DNA of 64,000 nt from Berberis thunbergii. Taxonomy: Eukaryota; Streptophyta; Magnoliopsida; Ranunculales; Berberidaceae. A model generated the notes under the pieces. The model searched no databases, had not been told where the DNA came from, and worked only from the letters and a program-made list of their open reading frames with translations. Of this stretch, positions 1 through 11,114 are shown one piece after another. Position 1 is the first letter of the stretch. Each line of letters begins with the position of its first letter. Position numbers and translations under genes: made by a program. The stretch lies in the NCBI GenBank assembly GCA_003290165.1, contig QNQO01001831.1, forward strand, positions 62,001 to 126,000, in the 5' to 3' direction.

Positions 1-341
1 CCGTAATGTCCATAATTGCAGAAAAAGTGTGAGAATATTGAAGTGATCCTAAATCTCATATATGAAACATATTTAGGACTTAAACATCATTTATAGGATC
101 ACAAAATTAATTTGTCAATAAAATATGCAGCTCAATTAAAGCTGTAATATGATCTGCAATGAAGATACAATATATATGCATTCATACATATGCAGACATA
201 TGCTAAGAAAGGTAGGACCAGAAATTTTCAAACACTAATCGCTGACTAATCGATGTTTCAAAGAAGGTAATCTGCACACTCCTGCAACCTTAGAATTATT
301 AAATTACACAATTGACAAGCGACTAAAATCATATTTCATAC

Positions 342-416
342 CTGGCAATACTCTGATGGCGTATACACTCCCTCAGCATGGCACCATAATGTAAAGCAAG
401 GTCCATGTTTTCATAT
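342..416 (-). pseudogene. single exon of a MO25-like (CAB39) scaffold protein gene
   Basis: On the minus strand a 75-nt exon is bounded by an acceptor (TTAG) at 417-420 and a donor (GTATGA) starting at 341. It reads [11 protein letters not shown] followed by [14 protein letters not shown], which is the very conserved LALHYG/LRECIRH helix of MO25 proteins, armadillo-like scaffolds for STE20/LKB1-type kinases. Neighbouring MO25 exons were not found on either side, so this looks like an isolated copied exon with intron flanks, or one exon of a gene running off the left edge. The reading frame is intact over the exon. Confidence 0.6.
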
Positions 417-2214
417 CTAAACAATATAAACAATGAAAACATTCATTAAATGAGGAGTCTACTATATACGAGTGTTAAAAAATCCATGATCTTCAAAAAG
501 AGAAATTTCTATAAGGAATGCAAATTCATTATTGCAGACATGAATGGTACTTCCAAAGAACTGTAGAAATATATCATTTTTTGTGACAGATGTACCAGAT
601 ACAAGTATATCCAATGCATTTGAGAAATATGCTATTATTTTTTACTTCACCATTCTCATTCATGCCAATGCAAACTCCAAGTGTTAGCTTGATTTCGGCA
701 ATGAGAATGTCCTCAACGGATCCAATTGAGACAACAATATTGTACTTGGAGTTGTTCTCAATCTCATCCACAACATCTTGAACATTCAACACTCCTCTCC
801 GATCTCCGAATATTGACTGTCTAACTCAAGACTGTTTTTATTGAGTCCACCTCAAAGTTCAAACACCATCAACACCCTCCTCCCGACTCCAAACATGTTC
901 TATCAAATGGGTTTCCATCCCTTTCCACAAACCAAAATTCACTTTCAGTAGAACAAAATATTCCAACTCATACACCATCAATAAGTAATCTTGGTTATTG
1001 ACAATCAAGTCATTGGAGAAAACTTGATTTTAAGAGTTTTTTTTCCTAGAGGACTGATTCAAGAACCACCTAAAGCCATTGGGCGTGTGAGCTATGAAAA
1101 TGGGGATCTTGGGTGACTCTCCACTCTCCATTCACTGATTTCTCATAATAAAACTTGAATCCTTTGAGGATTTCCATTACAACAGATGAAGCAATGCAGA
1201 GCAATATAGGGGCAGTGACTAAGTAGATCATATATACAAAAGCAAGCAGGAAAAACCAGAAAATACATTAATTACTCAAAAGGAGAGTACAAATACAAGT
1301 GATGACTAAGCAGGTCACAAGGCAAACAAAAAACAAAAAGCTGAAAACGCTAGCCCAGTCAATCATACAAACATGAAATGAAATTACAGTTCACACATCC
1401 GAAGTGTATCCCCAATGCTATATAAGAGATTCGAAATCATTGATGAGCACATTCAAATCCTTTTCAGAGGCTTTAAATATCCTAGTGTTTCTCTTAAAAC
1501 ATACCCATCTCTTAAAACAACATAAATCGAAATACCTAGACACCAAATCGAACGGAGAAACACAAACCAACACAGAACAAACTAAATAAAATGGAATCAA
1601 GGCAATACCTTTGATGGAGTCTCTGCAGTGGAGATGAATCGATCACTTTTTTTATTCGATTTGCTTTCCCAGTTCGATCAATTTCAATTTGTTTTAGCTT
1701 AATTAGATCTGAATACGAAGAAGTGATTTGCTTTAGATATGAAGAAGAAGAAGAAGCGATTTGCTTTAGATCTGAAGAAAAGTGATTTGCTTCGAAGTCT
1801 TGAAAGCTCTATATGATGAAAATGGTTGTTGGACTGTTGAAGAAAACGAGTTGTTATGAAAGGCATGAATCGGCTGAGAAGAGATACTTGAAGAAGAAGA
1901 AGAAGAGAGATGCTTCGAGGAAGAGAGATCCTTCGAGGAAGAGAGATCATTGTAAGGCAAAGAGAGTTTTGTGCTCTGGAAGAGGCGGAGAAATTTACGT
2001 AGCGATGGAGGAGGCAGAGAGAATGATCGATATGTGTCTTGCCAAAAATTTTCCTTGGTGATCCGAGGCATCCGATTCCCATCAAAGGTGGGAATATGTG
2101 TCACGTGCTGGCATCCCTCACCCACCAGTAAAATCTAAAACAAACACCCAAAATACCATTCCAAGTGGGAATAAGATTCCTATTCCCATGGAATGGGTGC
2201 AACCAAACACACCC
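417..2214. other. non-coding AT-rich stretch, no gene recognised
   Basis: I see no recognisable protein here. The region at 1740-2060 is rich in GAAGAAG/AGAGAGA-type low-complexity DNA, giving spurious Lys/Arg-rich frames. At 2080-2214 there are reiterated GGGAAT/ATTCC stretches ending in CCAAACACACCC, resembling the end of a small DNA element, but no matching second end was found. The stretch runs up to a truncated LTR. Confidence 0.4.
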
Positions 2215-2319
2215 TTAGAGTTATTTTCTCTGTGTTTTTGGGTAATCTTATTGTGTTCTTCCCTATCAATTATCTGTTGCTATTAGCATGTAGAATAATC
2301 ACTATTCTGCCCGGCGTCA
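2215..2319 (+). repeat. truncated 5' LTR of the gypsy element
   Basis: The sequence from TTATTTTCTCTGTG to the final GCGTCA matches the last ~105 bp of the downstream LTR (about 7682-7786) with a few differences. The rest of the LTR (about 520 bp) is missing upstream, where unrelated sequence ending CCAAACACACCC begins. Confidence 0.85.
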
Positions 2320-2321
2320 GT

Positions 2322-2333
2322 TGGTATCAGAGC
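2322..2333 (+). promoter_or_regulatory. primer binding site, initiator-Met tRNA
   Basis: TGGTATCAGAGC lies 2 bp after the 5' LTR end. This is the standard plant retrotransposon PBS complementary to the 3' end of initiator tRNA-Met. Confidence 0.92.
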
Positions 2334-2370
2334 TTCGACATCTTCTTGGGGTGAGAATTTATCAGTTTCT

Positions 2371-3880
2371 ATGGCTAGTGGTCGTGGTCGTGGTCGTTGT
2401 GGGAAAGTTTCAAACGAGGAAGCCCCTCACCGTGATCGTAGCATTCAGGAAGTTATGTTTGAAGATTTACAAAGGCAAGTTGCAGAGCTAACCCAGTGTC
2501 TAACGGAGCAGGAATTCGGTAATCGTAAGATGGAAGATCACGATTCTAATTCCAGTTTTGAAAAGCCGTATCACAATTGTGCTCAATTCTGTTAGCGTCA
2601 TGGTCGGGAGGATTTTAATGAAAATGTCAGTCTCAAAGTAGATCTACCCGAGTTTTCTGGGACTTTACAGGTCGAAGGATTCGTGGATTGGTTGAATGAA
2701 GTAGAGTGTATCTTTGAGTATAAGGAAGTTTCAGATCCTGTCAAAGTGAAATTAGTTGCCATCAAACTCAAAGGTATAGCATTTGCCTGGTGGGAGCAAT
2801 TGAAGCGATCACGCGACAGGCAAAGCCAGGCCAAAATCACTGATTAGGAAAATATGAAGAAAAATATTAAGGGTCACTTACTTCCTTTCGGCTACACTTG
2901 AACTTTGTTTCAACGACTTCATTCATTGAGGCAAGGCACGAAATCAGTTGATGATTACACGGAGGTGTTATATCAATTAGTAACCCGTAATGACTTATCT
3001 GAGACGAAAGAGCAGATGGTGTCGCGATATTTGGGGGGATTACGACAACGCCTACAGAATGTCCTCAAACTTCACTCACTGTGGACCATTTCTGAAGCCT
3101 ACTAGCGTGCACTTTCTGTGGAAACTTAGCAGAACAGGAAGCCTATGATCAGAAGTGATCAAAGCAATCAGCTAGTTCGCCTTCAAGAATCCCGTTCTAC
3201 CCAACCACCACTGCAGAGTAACTCTACTATTAGATGTTTTAGATTTGGTGAACAGGGACATAGAGCGACTGAGTGCAGGAAGCTTGCTATTCAGAAGGGC
3301 AACAATCTCCTGATTGAGGAAGACGTGGTAAATGAATTTAAGGAACTTGGAGAGCATGTGTATGACGATGATGAAGATGGAGATGTGTTGTATGGAGATG
3401 GTCATGAGACTCTGGTTGTTCGTAAGAGTCTACTGACTCCCAAGGATGATTCAGGGGACGATTGGTTAAGAACCAATATTTTCCACACGACATGCACAGT
3501 TGCAGATAAATTCTGCAAGATGATCATTGACAGTGGAAGTTGTGAGAACGTCATGTCTGAAGAGACTGTCCAGAAATTGCAGTTGAAGACAGATCGTCAC
3601 CCCAAGCCGTACAAATTATCATGGTTGAATAAAGGCAATGAGGTAACAGTAGATAGGCGTTGCCTAGTGTCTTTTTCAATTGGCAAGAAATATTTTGATA
3701 ATGCTTGGTGCGATGTTGTATTTTTGGATGTTTTCATGTATTGTTAGGCAAACCTTGGCAGTATGATCGCAATGTTATTCATGATGGGCGGAAAAATACA
3801 TATTCCCTTAGCATTAAAGAGAAAAAGATTGTATTGGCACCTCGTCGAAAAGGAACCACTCCTACCCCGGTAACCAATAA
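2371..3880 (+). pseudogene. gag and aspartic protease of the gypsy element, broken
   Basis: The frame starts MASGRGRGR, has a stop at 2593-2595, and continues in pieces through a retrotransposon gag region (FVDWLNEVECIFEYKE, then AWWEQL, then RYLGGLRQRLQNVL near 3025-3065). A CCHC zinc knuckle follows at about 3229 (CFRFGEQGHRATEC); its second cysteine position now holds Phe, so the knuckle is damaged. The protease core lies at about 3520-3545 with the catalytic triad Asp-Ser-Gly (IIDSGS). A frame change near 3735 separates it from LGKPWQYDR. In-frame stops at 2593, 2845, 2899, 3103 and 3127 rule out a functional Gag-Pol. Confidence 0.85.
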
Positions 3881-4423
3881 TAGGGGTGGGCAAAAATTGA
3901 TTTAAATTCGGTTAACCGACCGAACCGATTTTCAAATTCGTTTCGATAACCGAACCGAAATATGAGTAGAAAGAAAATAATTTAAATCAAACCGAACCGA
4001 TTATAAACGGTTCAAAATCGGTTTACGATTTTGAACCGACCGATTTATAACCGAACCGACCGATTAATTAGATATATATAAATCACTAAATAATAAGTAG
4101 GTGTCAATACTTGATTAGTGCAACAAATGCACTGCAGTACACCCTGTTGCACTGAATCATCCCCTTTTCTAAAAGTTTTCAATTTTGGGCTAAAATTGGG
4201 CTTGTAAAAAAATTGGACATGTTTTAATGAAAGTCTTTCAAATGCTTGAGCTTGAAATTTCGGTCCAACCGAACCGAACCGATCCGAAATTCGGTTCAAC
4301 CGAATTCATCAGTTTACAAATACAAAATTCGGTTTTGGTTTGGGTTTTTGGCAAACCGAATGAAATCGGTTCGAAATCGGTTTGGGGCTCAAAACCGAAC
4401 CGAACCGACATTGCCCACCCCTA
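3881..4423. mobile_element. hAT-type MITE, 543 bp, nested in the gypsy pol region
   Basis: The element begins TAGGGGTGGGCAA and ends TTGCCCACCCCTA, a perfect 13-bp terminal inverted repeat. The flanks are ACCAATAA (3873-3880) and ACTAATAA (4424-4431), an 8-bp target duplication with one mismatch, as expected for hAT elements. There is no transposase. The ends are filled with many direct and inverted copies of CCGAACCG/CGGTTCGG, while the middle (about 4080-4220) is ordinary AT-rich DNA. It splits the protease from the reverse transcriptase region of the host retrotransposon. Confidence 0.9.
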
Positions 4424-4439
4424 ACTAATAATACTAATC

Positions 4440-5240
4440 TGCTTTCTAGGTCCAGATTTTTAGTTGAGATTGATCGTGGAGATGTGGTCTATCTTTTGTT
4501 ACCTTGTGGGAATAGTGCAGTTAATGAGAATTCAGATTTGCCAACAGAGGTGCAGCAGCTTCTTGCAGAGTTTTCTGACTTGATGCTAGAGAATCTTCCT
4601 CCTGGGCTGGAACCTATGCGAGATATTCCGCATTAGATCGACCTTGTTCCGGGGTCCAGTTTGCCTGATCGGCCGGCTTATCACCTCAGTCCTAAGGAAT
4701 CTGAAGAGTTGCAGCGACAGGTGGTAGAGTTGTTGGAGAGGGACTACATCCGTGAGAGTATGAGCCCATGTGCAGTACCTGCTCTGCTAGTGCCAAAAAA
4801 AGATTGTTCTTGGGGTATGTGTGTTGATAGCAGGGCAATCAAGAAGATTACAGTGAAATACAGGTTTCCAATTCCCCGCCGGGATGACATGTTAGACCAG
4901 CTGTCCAGATCTAAGTTTTTTCTCAAAAATTGACCTTAAAAGCGGATGTCACCATATCAAAATAAGGCCTGGAGATGAGTGGAAGAAAGCATTTAAGACG
5001 AATCATGGGTTGTATGAGTGGAAGGTCATGGCTTTTGGCCTGTCCAATGCGCCCAGTACATTTATGAGATTTATGCATCAGGTTTTATAGCCTTTTATGG
5101 GGAAATTCGTTGTACTTTACTTCAACGACTTCCTCATTTATTGTCCAACATGGGCATCACATTTTGATCACCTTCGTACTGTTTTTGATAAGTTGATGAC
5201 AGAGCGCATGTTCGTCAATTGAAGTAGTGTTTTTTCTTCA
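4440..5240 (+). pseudogene. reverse transcriptase domain of the gypsy element, broken
   Basis: Typical gypsy RT motifs occur in order: [11 protein letters not shown] at 4664, VPKKD at about 4790, [11 protein letters not shown], then in another frame [13 protein letters not shown] at about 4928, [10 protein letters not shown] at about 5035, and the active-site box near 5118, which reads YFNDFLIY. The canonical box is YxDD, so the first catalytic Asp is replaced by Asn. A stop at 4633, a frameshift at about 4930 and another stop at 5089 also interrupt it. It is a dead copy. Confidence 0.88.
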
Positions 5241-5279
5241 TTACTTCTGTTACTTTCTTGGTTTTGTTATGTCTGCTGA

Positions 5280-5890
5280 TGTTGTTCATGCAGATCAGTA
5301 AAAAATAAATGCGGTCTTGGAGTGGCCCAAACCAAAGACCTTACACGATGTCAGAAGTTTCCATGGATTGGCGTCCTACTACCGTCGGTTCATCAGAAAC
5401 TTCAGCACTCCGATTGCTCCTATCAAAGAGTGCCTCCAGGGACGTGATTTCCAGTTGTCCGATGAGGCGAAAGCCATTTTTCAACTGGTCAAGCAGAAGA
5501 TGACAGAAGCACCAGTTTTGGCACTTCCTGATTTTGAAAAGGTGTTTCAGGTCAATTGTGATGCATCTGGGTTGGCATTAGTGGTGTTCTGACTCGGAAG
5601 GGCGTCCAATAGATTTTTCAGTGAGAAGCTATCAAGATCAAAGAAGAATTATTCCACCTATGATATGGAGTTTTATGCCATAGTTCAGTCCCTGGGGCAT
5701 TGGCGTCACTACCTAGTACAGAGGGATTTTATTCTTGTCACTGATCATGAGGCCCTGAAGTACATCAATGGGCAACACAAGCTGATTCGACGGCATGCCA
5801 AGTGGGTGGCGTACTTGCAGTAGTTCACGTTTGCGGTGAGGCACCAAGCAGGGAATCTGAACCGTGTCACAGATGCACTAAGCCATCATA
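5280..5890 (+). pseudogene. RNase H domain of the gypsy element, broken
   Basis: After the RT, the frame at 5317 reads FHGLASYYRRFIRNFSTPIA and continues to the RNase H start (FQVNCDASGLALVV, about 5545-5590), where the first catalytic Asp is present. It then changes frame, with VTDHEALKYINGQHK at about 5740 and a C-terminal RHQAGNLNRVTDALS at about 5838. The stop at 5821-5823 and the frame change near 5590 disable it. Confidence 0.82.
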
Positions 5891-5989
5891 CGTTACTCCT
5901 CACCACCATGAGCACTAAAGTTGCAGGATTTGAAGCTTTCTCTGATATGTATGCTGCAGATCCTTCCTTCGGAAGGATAATTTAGGGGG

Positions 5990-7147
5990 TAACTAATGGT
6001 CAACGACATGACTTTATTTTGCATAATGGTTATCTGTTTCGTGGATTACAGTTGTGCATTCCAGATTGTTCACTAAGGCGGCAGATTATTCGTGAACTTC
6101 ATAATTAGGGTAACTTTGGGCGATATAAGACGTTGGCCTTGATCTCTTCTTCCTATTATTGGCCCAAATTGACCTGTGATGTGGCTCATTATTTGGAGCG
6201 TTGTTATGTGTGTTAGCAGTCCAAAGGAGTTCTCACTAATGCGAGCCTGTAAACACCTTTACCTGTATCTGAGGCCCCTTGGTTTGATGTCAGTATGGAC
6301 TTTGTGTTGGGCTTACCCCGTACCCTATGGGCCTAGGATTCTATTTTGGTTGTGGTTGACAGGTTTTCCAAGATGGCCCATTTTGTAGCTTGCAGAAAAA
6401 CAATGGATGCTGCCTGGATCACCCATCTTTATTTCAGGGAGATTATGCGTTTACATGGTGTTCCTCGTGACACCAAGTTCAAGATCGTGACACCAAGTTC
6501 ACTAGTAATTTCTGGCACAGTTTATGGGAGAAACTCGGGACGAACTTGAATTTTAGCAGTGCCTACCACCCCCAGACGAATGGACAGACCAAGGTGGTAA
6601 ACCGCAGTTTGGGGAACCTTTTGAGGAGTTCGGCAGACACTAAACCAAAATAGTGGGATTTGGCGTTACCTCAGGCAAAATTTGCCTATAACAGGTCGAA
6701 GAACAGAACCACCGGAATGAGCCCATTTGAGATTGGTTATGGCCAGAATCCATCCGGGGTGCTCGACTTAGCGCCTATTCCACGTGTGGGTCGTTTGAAC
6801 CCCAAGGCAGATGCAATGGTTATCTTCAGGGTATCCATGAGCAGGTGAAGCTGACTATTCACGATAGTAATTCCAAGTACAAAGTTCAATCCGGGGTACT
6901 TTTTGATGTTGATGATTTTGTTTGGGCGGTGTTAACCCGTGATCGTTTTCCTAATGGAGAGTATAATAAGCTTAAGGAGCGGAAGATTGGACCCTGTGAG
7001 ATCTTGCAGAAGATTAATGATAATGCCTACAGACCGCTCCTCCCCAGTCATTTGAGGACTTCTGATGTTCTTAATGTCAAACACCTGAGTCCTTGTTTTG
7101 CAGATCCCGATGATGCTATTGTAAACTCGAGGATGAGTTCTTTCTAA
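5990..7147 (+). pseudogene. integrase of the gypsy element, broken
   Basis: Pieces of a gypsy integrase run to the C-terminal end. The catalytic core begins near 6290 (SMDFVLGLP-like reading) and includes [15 protein letters not shown] at 6346, with YHPQTNGQT at about 6572. The C-terminal part contains FAYNRSKNRTTGMSPFEI (about 6681) and the closing module KLKERKIGPCEILQKIND (about 6968) with LNVKHLSPC (about 7072). The frame shifts several times and ends at 7147 just before the polypurine tract and 3' LTR. A short duplicated phrase (ACACCAAGTTCAAGATCGTG, about 6470-6500) disrupts the core. Confidence 0.85.
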
Positions 7148-7161
7148 CCCGGGGCGACTGA

Positions 7162-7786
7162 TGCAGGAGGATCCGAGTCAGATAATGCTGAGCTGTCAGA
7201 TAGCACTAAGATATCTCGAATTAGCAGATCAACGCAAGAATGGCAGGAAATCATAATTCTATTTCAAATTTGGCAATTTAGGGTGCGTTTTAGTATTTTG
7301 GCCATAACTTTTGCTACGAGTAGCAGAATCGCGCAAACGACCCCAATTTGGAAAGCTCTTTTCAACGCGCACGTCGTGGTTAATGAGCTATACTCGTTTC
7401 ACATATTTTCGAGGCCAAAATCCACCGTTTTCCTTTTCGAATCCACAAATTTTGTAATTTATTTTCCTTTATAGTAATATTTCAATTATTGTTTAGGAAG
7501 TGATTCTGAACCCAAATTGGGCCAGATTTCTGGCAGTATATTTCTTTTATTTCGTATTTTGTTTTAGCATGATTATTCGGGTGTTTCCATTTTTGGTAAA
7601 ATTCCAATATTGATGAGTTTTAGCTATGAACTTGTAGGCTGATTTTAAGGATACCTTTGATTCGAGTAATTTGATTAAAAATTAGATTTATTTTCTCTGT
7701 GTTTTTGGGTAATCTTCATTTGTTCTTCCTTGTCAATTATATGTTGCTATTAGCCTGTAGAATAATCACTATTCTGCCTGGTGTCA
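7162..7786 (+). repeat. 3' LTR of the gypsy element, 625 bp
   Basis: The LTR starts TGATGCAGG directly after a G-rich tract (CCCGGGGCGAC, 7151-7161) and ends GGTGTCA. The last ~105 bp match the truncated 5' LTR. The start was chosen from the TG dinucleotide next to the G-rich tract, because the 5' copy is too short to confirm it. Confidence 0.72.
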
Positions 7787-7789
7787 AGG

Positions 7790-8690
7790 AATAATTCGGG
7801 GGTAGGTCCCTAGCCAATAAAACCTGGTCTCAAGGCTATTTTGGTTGTATATGCAAGAAGATTCTGAAAAGGTATGTCAGCAACACGGGTCATGCCAACA
7901 GCATGCCAAGACAAGTCACACTCATGCCGAGGAGTTGCATTCCATCAGCAGTCTTTGGCCCTTTGCATTATGGGGGATAGATATTGTGACATATTTCTAA
8001 TGGCTTCAGGTCAGTAAGAGTATCTTCTGGTAGCCAGAGACTATTTGTAAAAGCATGTAGAAGCCATGGCTTTTCAGAAAATTAGAGAAGATGAGGTGAT
8101 TATCCTCGTTTAGTGGCAAGTTCCTTACTTTTTGTGTCAAACACAATATCAAATTTTACACATAGAAGTGGTGTCCAATCGAACAATATTAAGCGGAAGT
8201 TGGATGGAGCCAAGTCAAAGTGGCCTGATGAACTTATAGAAGTTCTATGGGTTTACAATACTACAATTCGAAGGTCCACGGGGTATTCCCCTTTTTCTCT
8301 AGCATTCGGCATGGAAGCTTATACCCACCGAGATTATTGTCTCAATGGTCAGAACGTATATGCTCGACTCAGGAACTTCTAAGGTTACAAGAGCCTTTTC
8401 TGTTGATATTCTGGAAGAACGCCATGATATAGCGGCAGTTCATCCAAAAGCTTACAACGTCAGTATAAAAAACATGTTCATGAAAGAACCTTATTGGTCA
8501 GTGATCTGGCATTGTGAAAGTGTCTTTTAGAACATGAAGGAGCCAAATTCAGGAAAACTTACAATCAACTGGGAAGGACCCCATCTTGTGGCTGAAGTAT
8601 TGCATGGAAGGGCATATAGACTGTCAACAATGGATGTGACTACAATTGAGCGTCCTTGGAACATCCTTAACCTCAAGTAATTCTTTAGGT
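7790..8690 (+). pseudogene. integrase fragment of a Tat-lineage gypsy element
   Basis: Degenerate frames read like the C-terminal two thirds of a Tat/Grande integrase: a SQGYFWLYMQED-like start near 7830, SSLWPFALWGIDIV at about 7953-7995, RKLDGAKSKWPDELIEVLW at 8194, GYSPFSLAFGMEAYTHRD at 8281, and a closing NWEGPHLVAEV..GRAYRL at 8562-8625 with RPWNILNLK at 8650-8680. Stops at 8116 and 8380 and frame changes make it non-functional. It begins just after the neighbouring element's LTR, so that element or a deletion cut it on the left. It belongs with the tandem repeats and antisense ORF to its right. Confidence 0.85.
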
Positions 8691-8960
8691 GAAGTCGGGC
8701 AGAATATCTTCATCATGTACCGTTCGGAACCGACAAACAATAATAGCTCATATTTTGTTGAATAGCAATATAAACTTTGATAGTTCTTATATTCTCTTCG
8801 TTTTGTTGTAAACTAGTTTTGTTGGCAGACAAATTGATGAATTGTATTTCACAGTTTTTACTCAGTCACATTGTTAAGTTTATATTTCAACAATTAGGTA
8901 TTTTTGTTGCCAAGGCTATTATCTTTCATCTACTTTGGTTGAATGCCCTGGTTAACATAT

Positions 8961-9690
8961 CTATGGCCGAGTGCCCAAGTCACCACATCGTAGCTCAACT
9001 GTGATATACCTAGAAATTTTTTGGGAGAATTGAACTCCTTTTCCTTGCTATTGCCGAGTGCCCCAGTTAGTATTTCTCAGCTCGGCTGAGACTGAGAAAT
9101 TTTTTGTTGGGAATTGAAACCATCTTCCCAACTATGGCCAAGTGCCCAAGTTAATATATCTCAGCTCAGCTAAAATATACTTAGAAAAAATTTTTGGGGA
9201 ATTGAAATCATCTTCCCTACTGTGATCGGGTACTCAAGTTTTCTTCTCTACTATGACCGAGTGCCCAAGATTAGTATATCTCGGCTCGACGGGATATACT
9301 TAGAATAATTTTGAAGGAATTGCACTCATCTTCCCTACTTTGACTGATTGCCCAACTTTAGTATATCTCAACTCATGGGAATTGAACTCATTTTCCCCGC
9401 TATGGCCGAGTGCCCAAGTTAGTCTATCTCAGCTCGTCTAAGGTATACTTTGAAATTTTTGTACGGAATTGAAATTATTCTCTCTACTAAAGTTTTGTTT
9501 CAAGGAAAACAATCATTGATTGTTGAGGGACTTGAAATTGTCTTCCATATTATTGCGAGTGCCCATTTTATTATATCTCAATTTGACTGAGATATACTTA
9601 TACAAAATTTTGTGGGAATTGAACTCATCTTCCTTACTATGGCCGAGTGTCCACTTTAAAAATTTCAGTTCAATAGACATACAAAAAATT
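8961..9690 (+). repeat. degenerate tandem array, ~85-bp unit, in the 3' region of the Tat remnant
   Basis: A unit of roughly 85-90 bp is repeated about eight times. Each begins near CTATGGCCGAGTGCCCAAG and runs through TATATCTCAGCTCGGCTGAG, ATATACTTAGAAA and GGGAATTGAACTCATCTTCC. Unit starts lie near 8962, 9050, 9133, 9220, 9251, 9340, 9401, 9551 and 9639; some units are partial. Tat-lineage elements are known to carry tandem repeats between integrase and the 3' LTR, which matches this position 270 bp after the integrase end. Confidence 0.85.
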
Positions 9691-10581
9691 GGTGCAGGTG
9701 CATTTCTACTTTTTTTAACTGTCCGAAAGAAATGCATAACAGACTATCAATTTAAGTTTTAATTCACTTTTTAAGAAAGAATTATAGAGAATTTTGTTTG
9801 CACTTTCCATGCATATACATTCAACAACTACCACTGGATTTTTTACTTCAGTCAACACGCATTCCTAGACCAGTCCTGGATATCAGGCCATGCACAACGG
9901 GCCTCTAACCTCTTCATATTTTACTCAGTATCGGTTGCACATTCCTGGCTTTCCTAACTGCCCACCTCCGAGCCCATCTACATGTATCTCATACTGGGCG
10001 TCAAAGATCTCTTCCACTTCATCCCAGCCACATTTCAACGGAGCCTCCGCCTCCTACAATTCCTTTTTTTTTTCCAATGAACCATCAATATTGGCTTTTT
10101 TCACTTGTTCGCATCTGGAATTCCCACTCTCCATTACTCGGCCCCATGGTTCTCGATATGCCAGTCAATCCAATCTTATCATATTCAGATCCAGATGTGA
10201 TTGGTAAATTCTAGTGAACCATCTCATTTTGGCCTCGGTTGTGATGGCTCTAGGTTGACATCGTTGGTAAGGCCCAGGTAGTGGATGATGTTGGCCAACA
10301 AATATGGCTTCCTCAATTCAGTTTTGATACTACTCATTGTACTCGACCATTATCCATTTGGCCAAATGCTTTGAGCCCATGTCTCTGCCTCATTATGCAA
10401 CTCGCCACAGATTCACAACACGTTCAGAGATCTCGGTCAACTTCATACTCGAACTCAAAAAACATTTTTGATCTCACATAAATGACTGAGATTGTGGTTC
10501 GTCGCTCTACAGTCATTCATGATGAGCAGCTATATGTAGTTTACGTGAAGAGCAATATAAAGATGAAAGGAAGACATTTAT
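9691..10581. other. rest of Tat 3' region, no clear gene
   Basis: Open frames of about 100 codons exist here on the plus strand (9890-10207) but I do not recognise a family, and their composition does not look selected. By position this is the long untranslated/antisense region of the Tat remnant, between its tandem repeats and the antisense coiled-coil ORF at 11115-11564. Confidence 0.5.
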
Positions 10582-10868
10582 TGTTAGAGAATAGAAGTCT
10601 ACCTATGTTACAACATAGGAAAGTCTTTTTAACCCAATAGAAGTCTACCTATGTTACAACATAGGAAAGTGTCACAGAATAGAAATCTACCTATGTTACA
10701 GAATAGAAAAGTGTTACAGGAATGGGTTAAGAAGACTTTCCTATTGTATTTTGGTTTCTAAGTTTGGTTAGATTTCTTATTGTATTTTGGTTTCCTAAGT
10801 TTGCTAGGTTTCCTATTTCTATTAGGTTATGTCAAAGCTAGCTCTATATAGACTTCTATTCTCTAACA
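10582..10868. mobile_element. solo LTR, 287 bp
   Basis: The segment starts TGTTAGAGAATAGAAGTC and ends with the exact inverse, GACTTCTATTCTCTAACA (18 bp). It is flanked by TTTAT on both sides (10577-10581 and 10869-10873), a 5-bp target duplication. TG...CA ends and a 5-bp duplication indicate a solo LTR rather than a DNA-transposon MITE. Inside are three copies of a ~36-bp phrase, AGAATAGAAGTCTACCTATG and following, near 10587, 10637 and 10676, and a TATATA promoter-like site at 10846-10851. The inverted ends are longer than usual for an LTR. Confidence 0.75.
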
Positions 10869-11114
10869 TTTATTCTCAAGATAAACAATACTTAGAGCTA
10901 ATAACAACTAACTACATGTCAAAACAGGGAAGAAAAACATAATTAATAAGCCTAAGTAGAAAAGTAGTGTTGGGTCGAACGTACAAAGATTAAGATATAT
11001 TACAGACCCAAAAGAAGTGTTAGATAAGATGGATCAAAACACCGGCGAACATGGAATAGAAAAAAAAAGTGTTTATACAGTTGAGGCAAAGAAAATAATC
11101 AGAAAAGGGCAGAG

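Larger units (their letters stand above)
2215..7786 (+). mobile_element. decayed Ty3/gypsy LTR retrotransposon, plus strand
   Basis: A direct repeat (2215-2319 and about 7682-7786) shows the LTR ends. It is followed on the left by an initiator-Met primer binding site and encloses gag, aspartic protease, reverse transcriptase, RNase H and integrase motifs in the usual gypsy order. Only about 105 bp of the 5' LTR remains, so the left end is truncated and no target duplication can be read. The coding part holds many stops and frame changes plus a nested MITE at 3881-4423. It cannot be autonomous now. Integrase comes last, as in Ty3/gypsy; no chromodomain was seen. Confidence 0.9.

Noticed and set aside
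1699..2125. Ser/Leu- and Arg/Lys-rich open frames
   Set aside because: They come from GAAGAAG/AGAGAG low-complexity DNA, open on both strands, with no family features.
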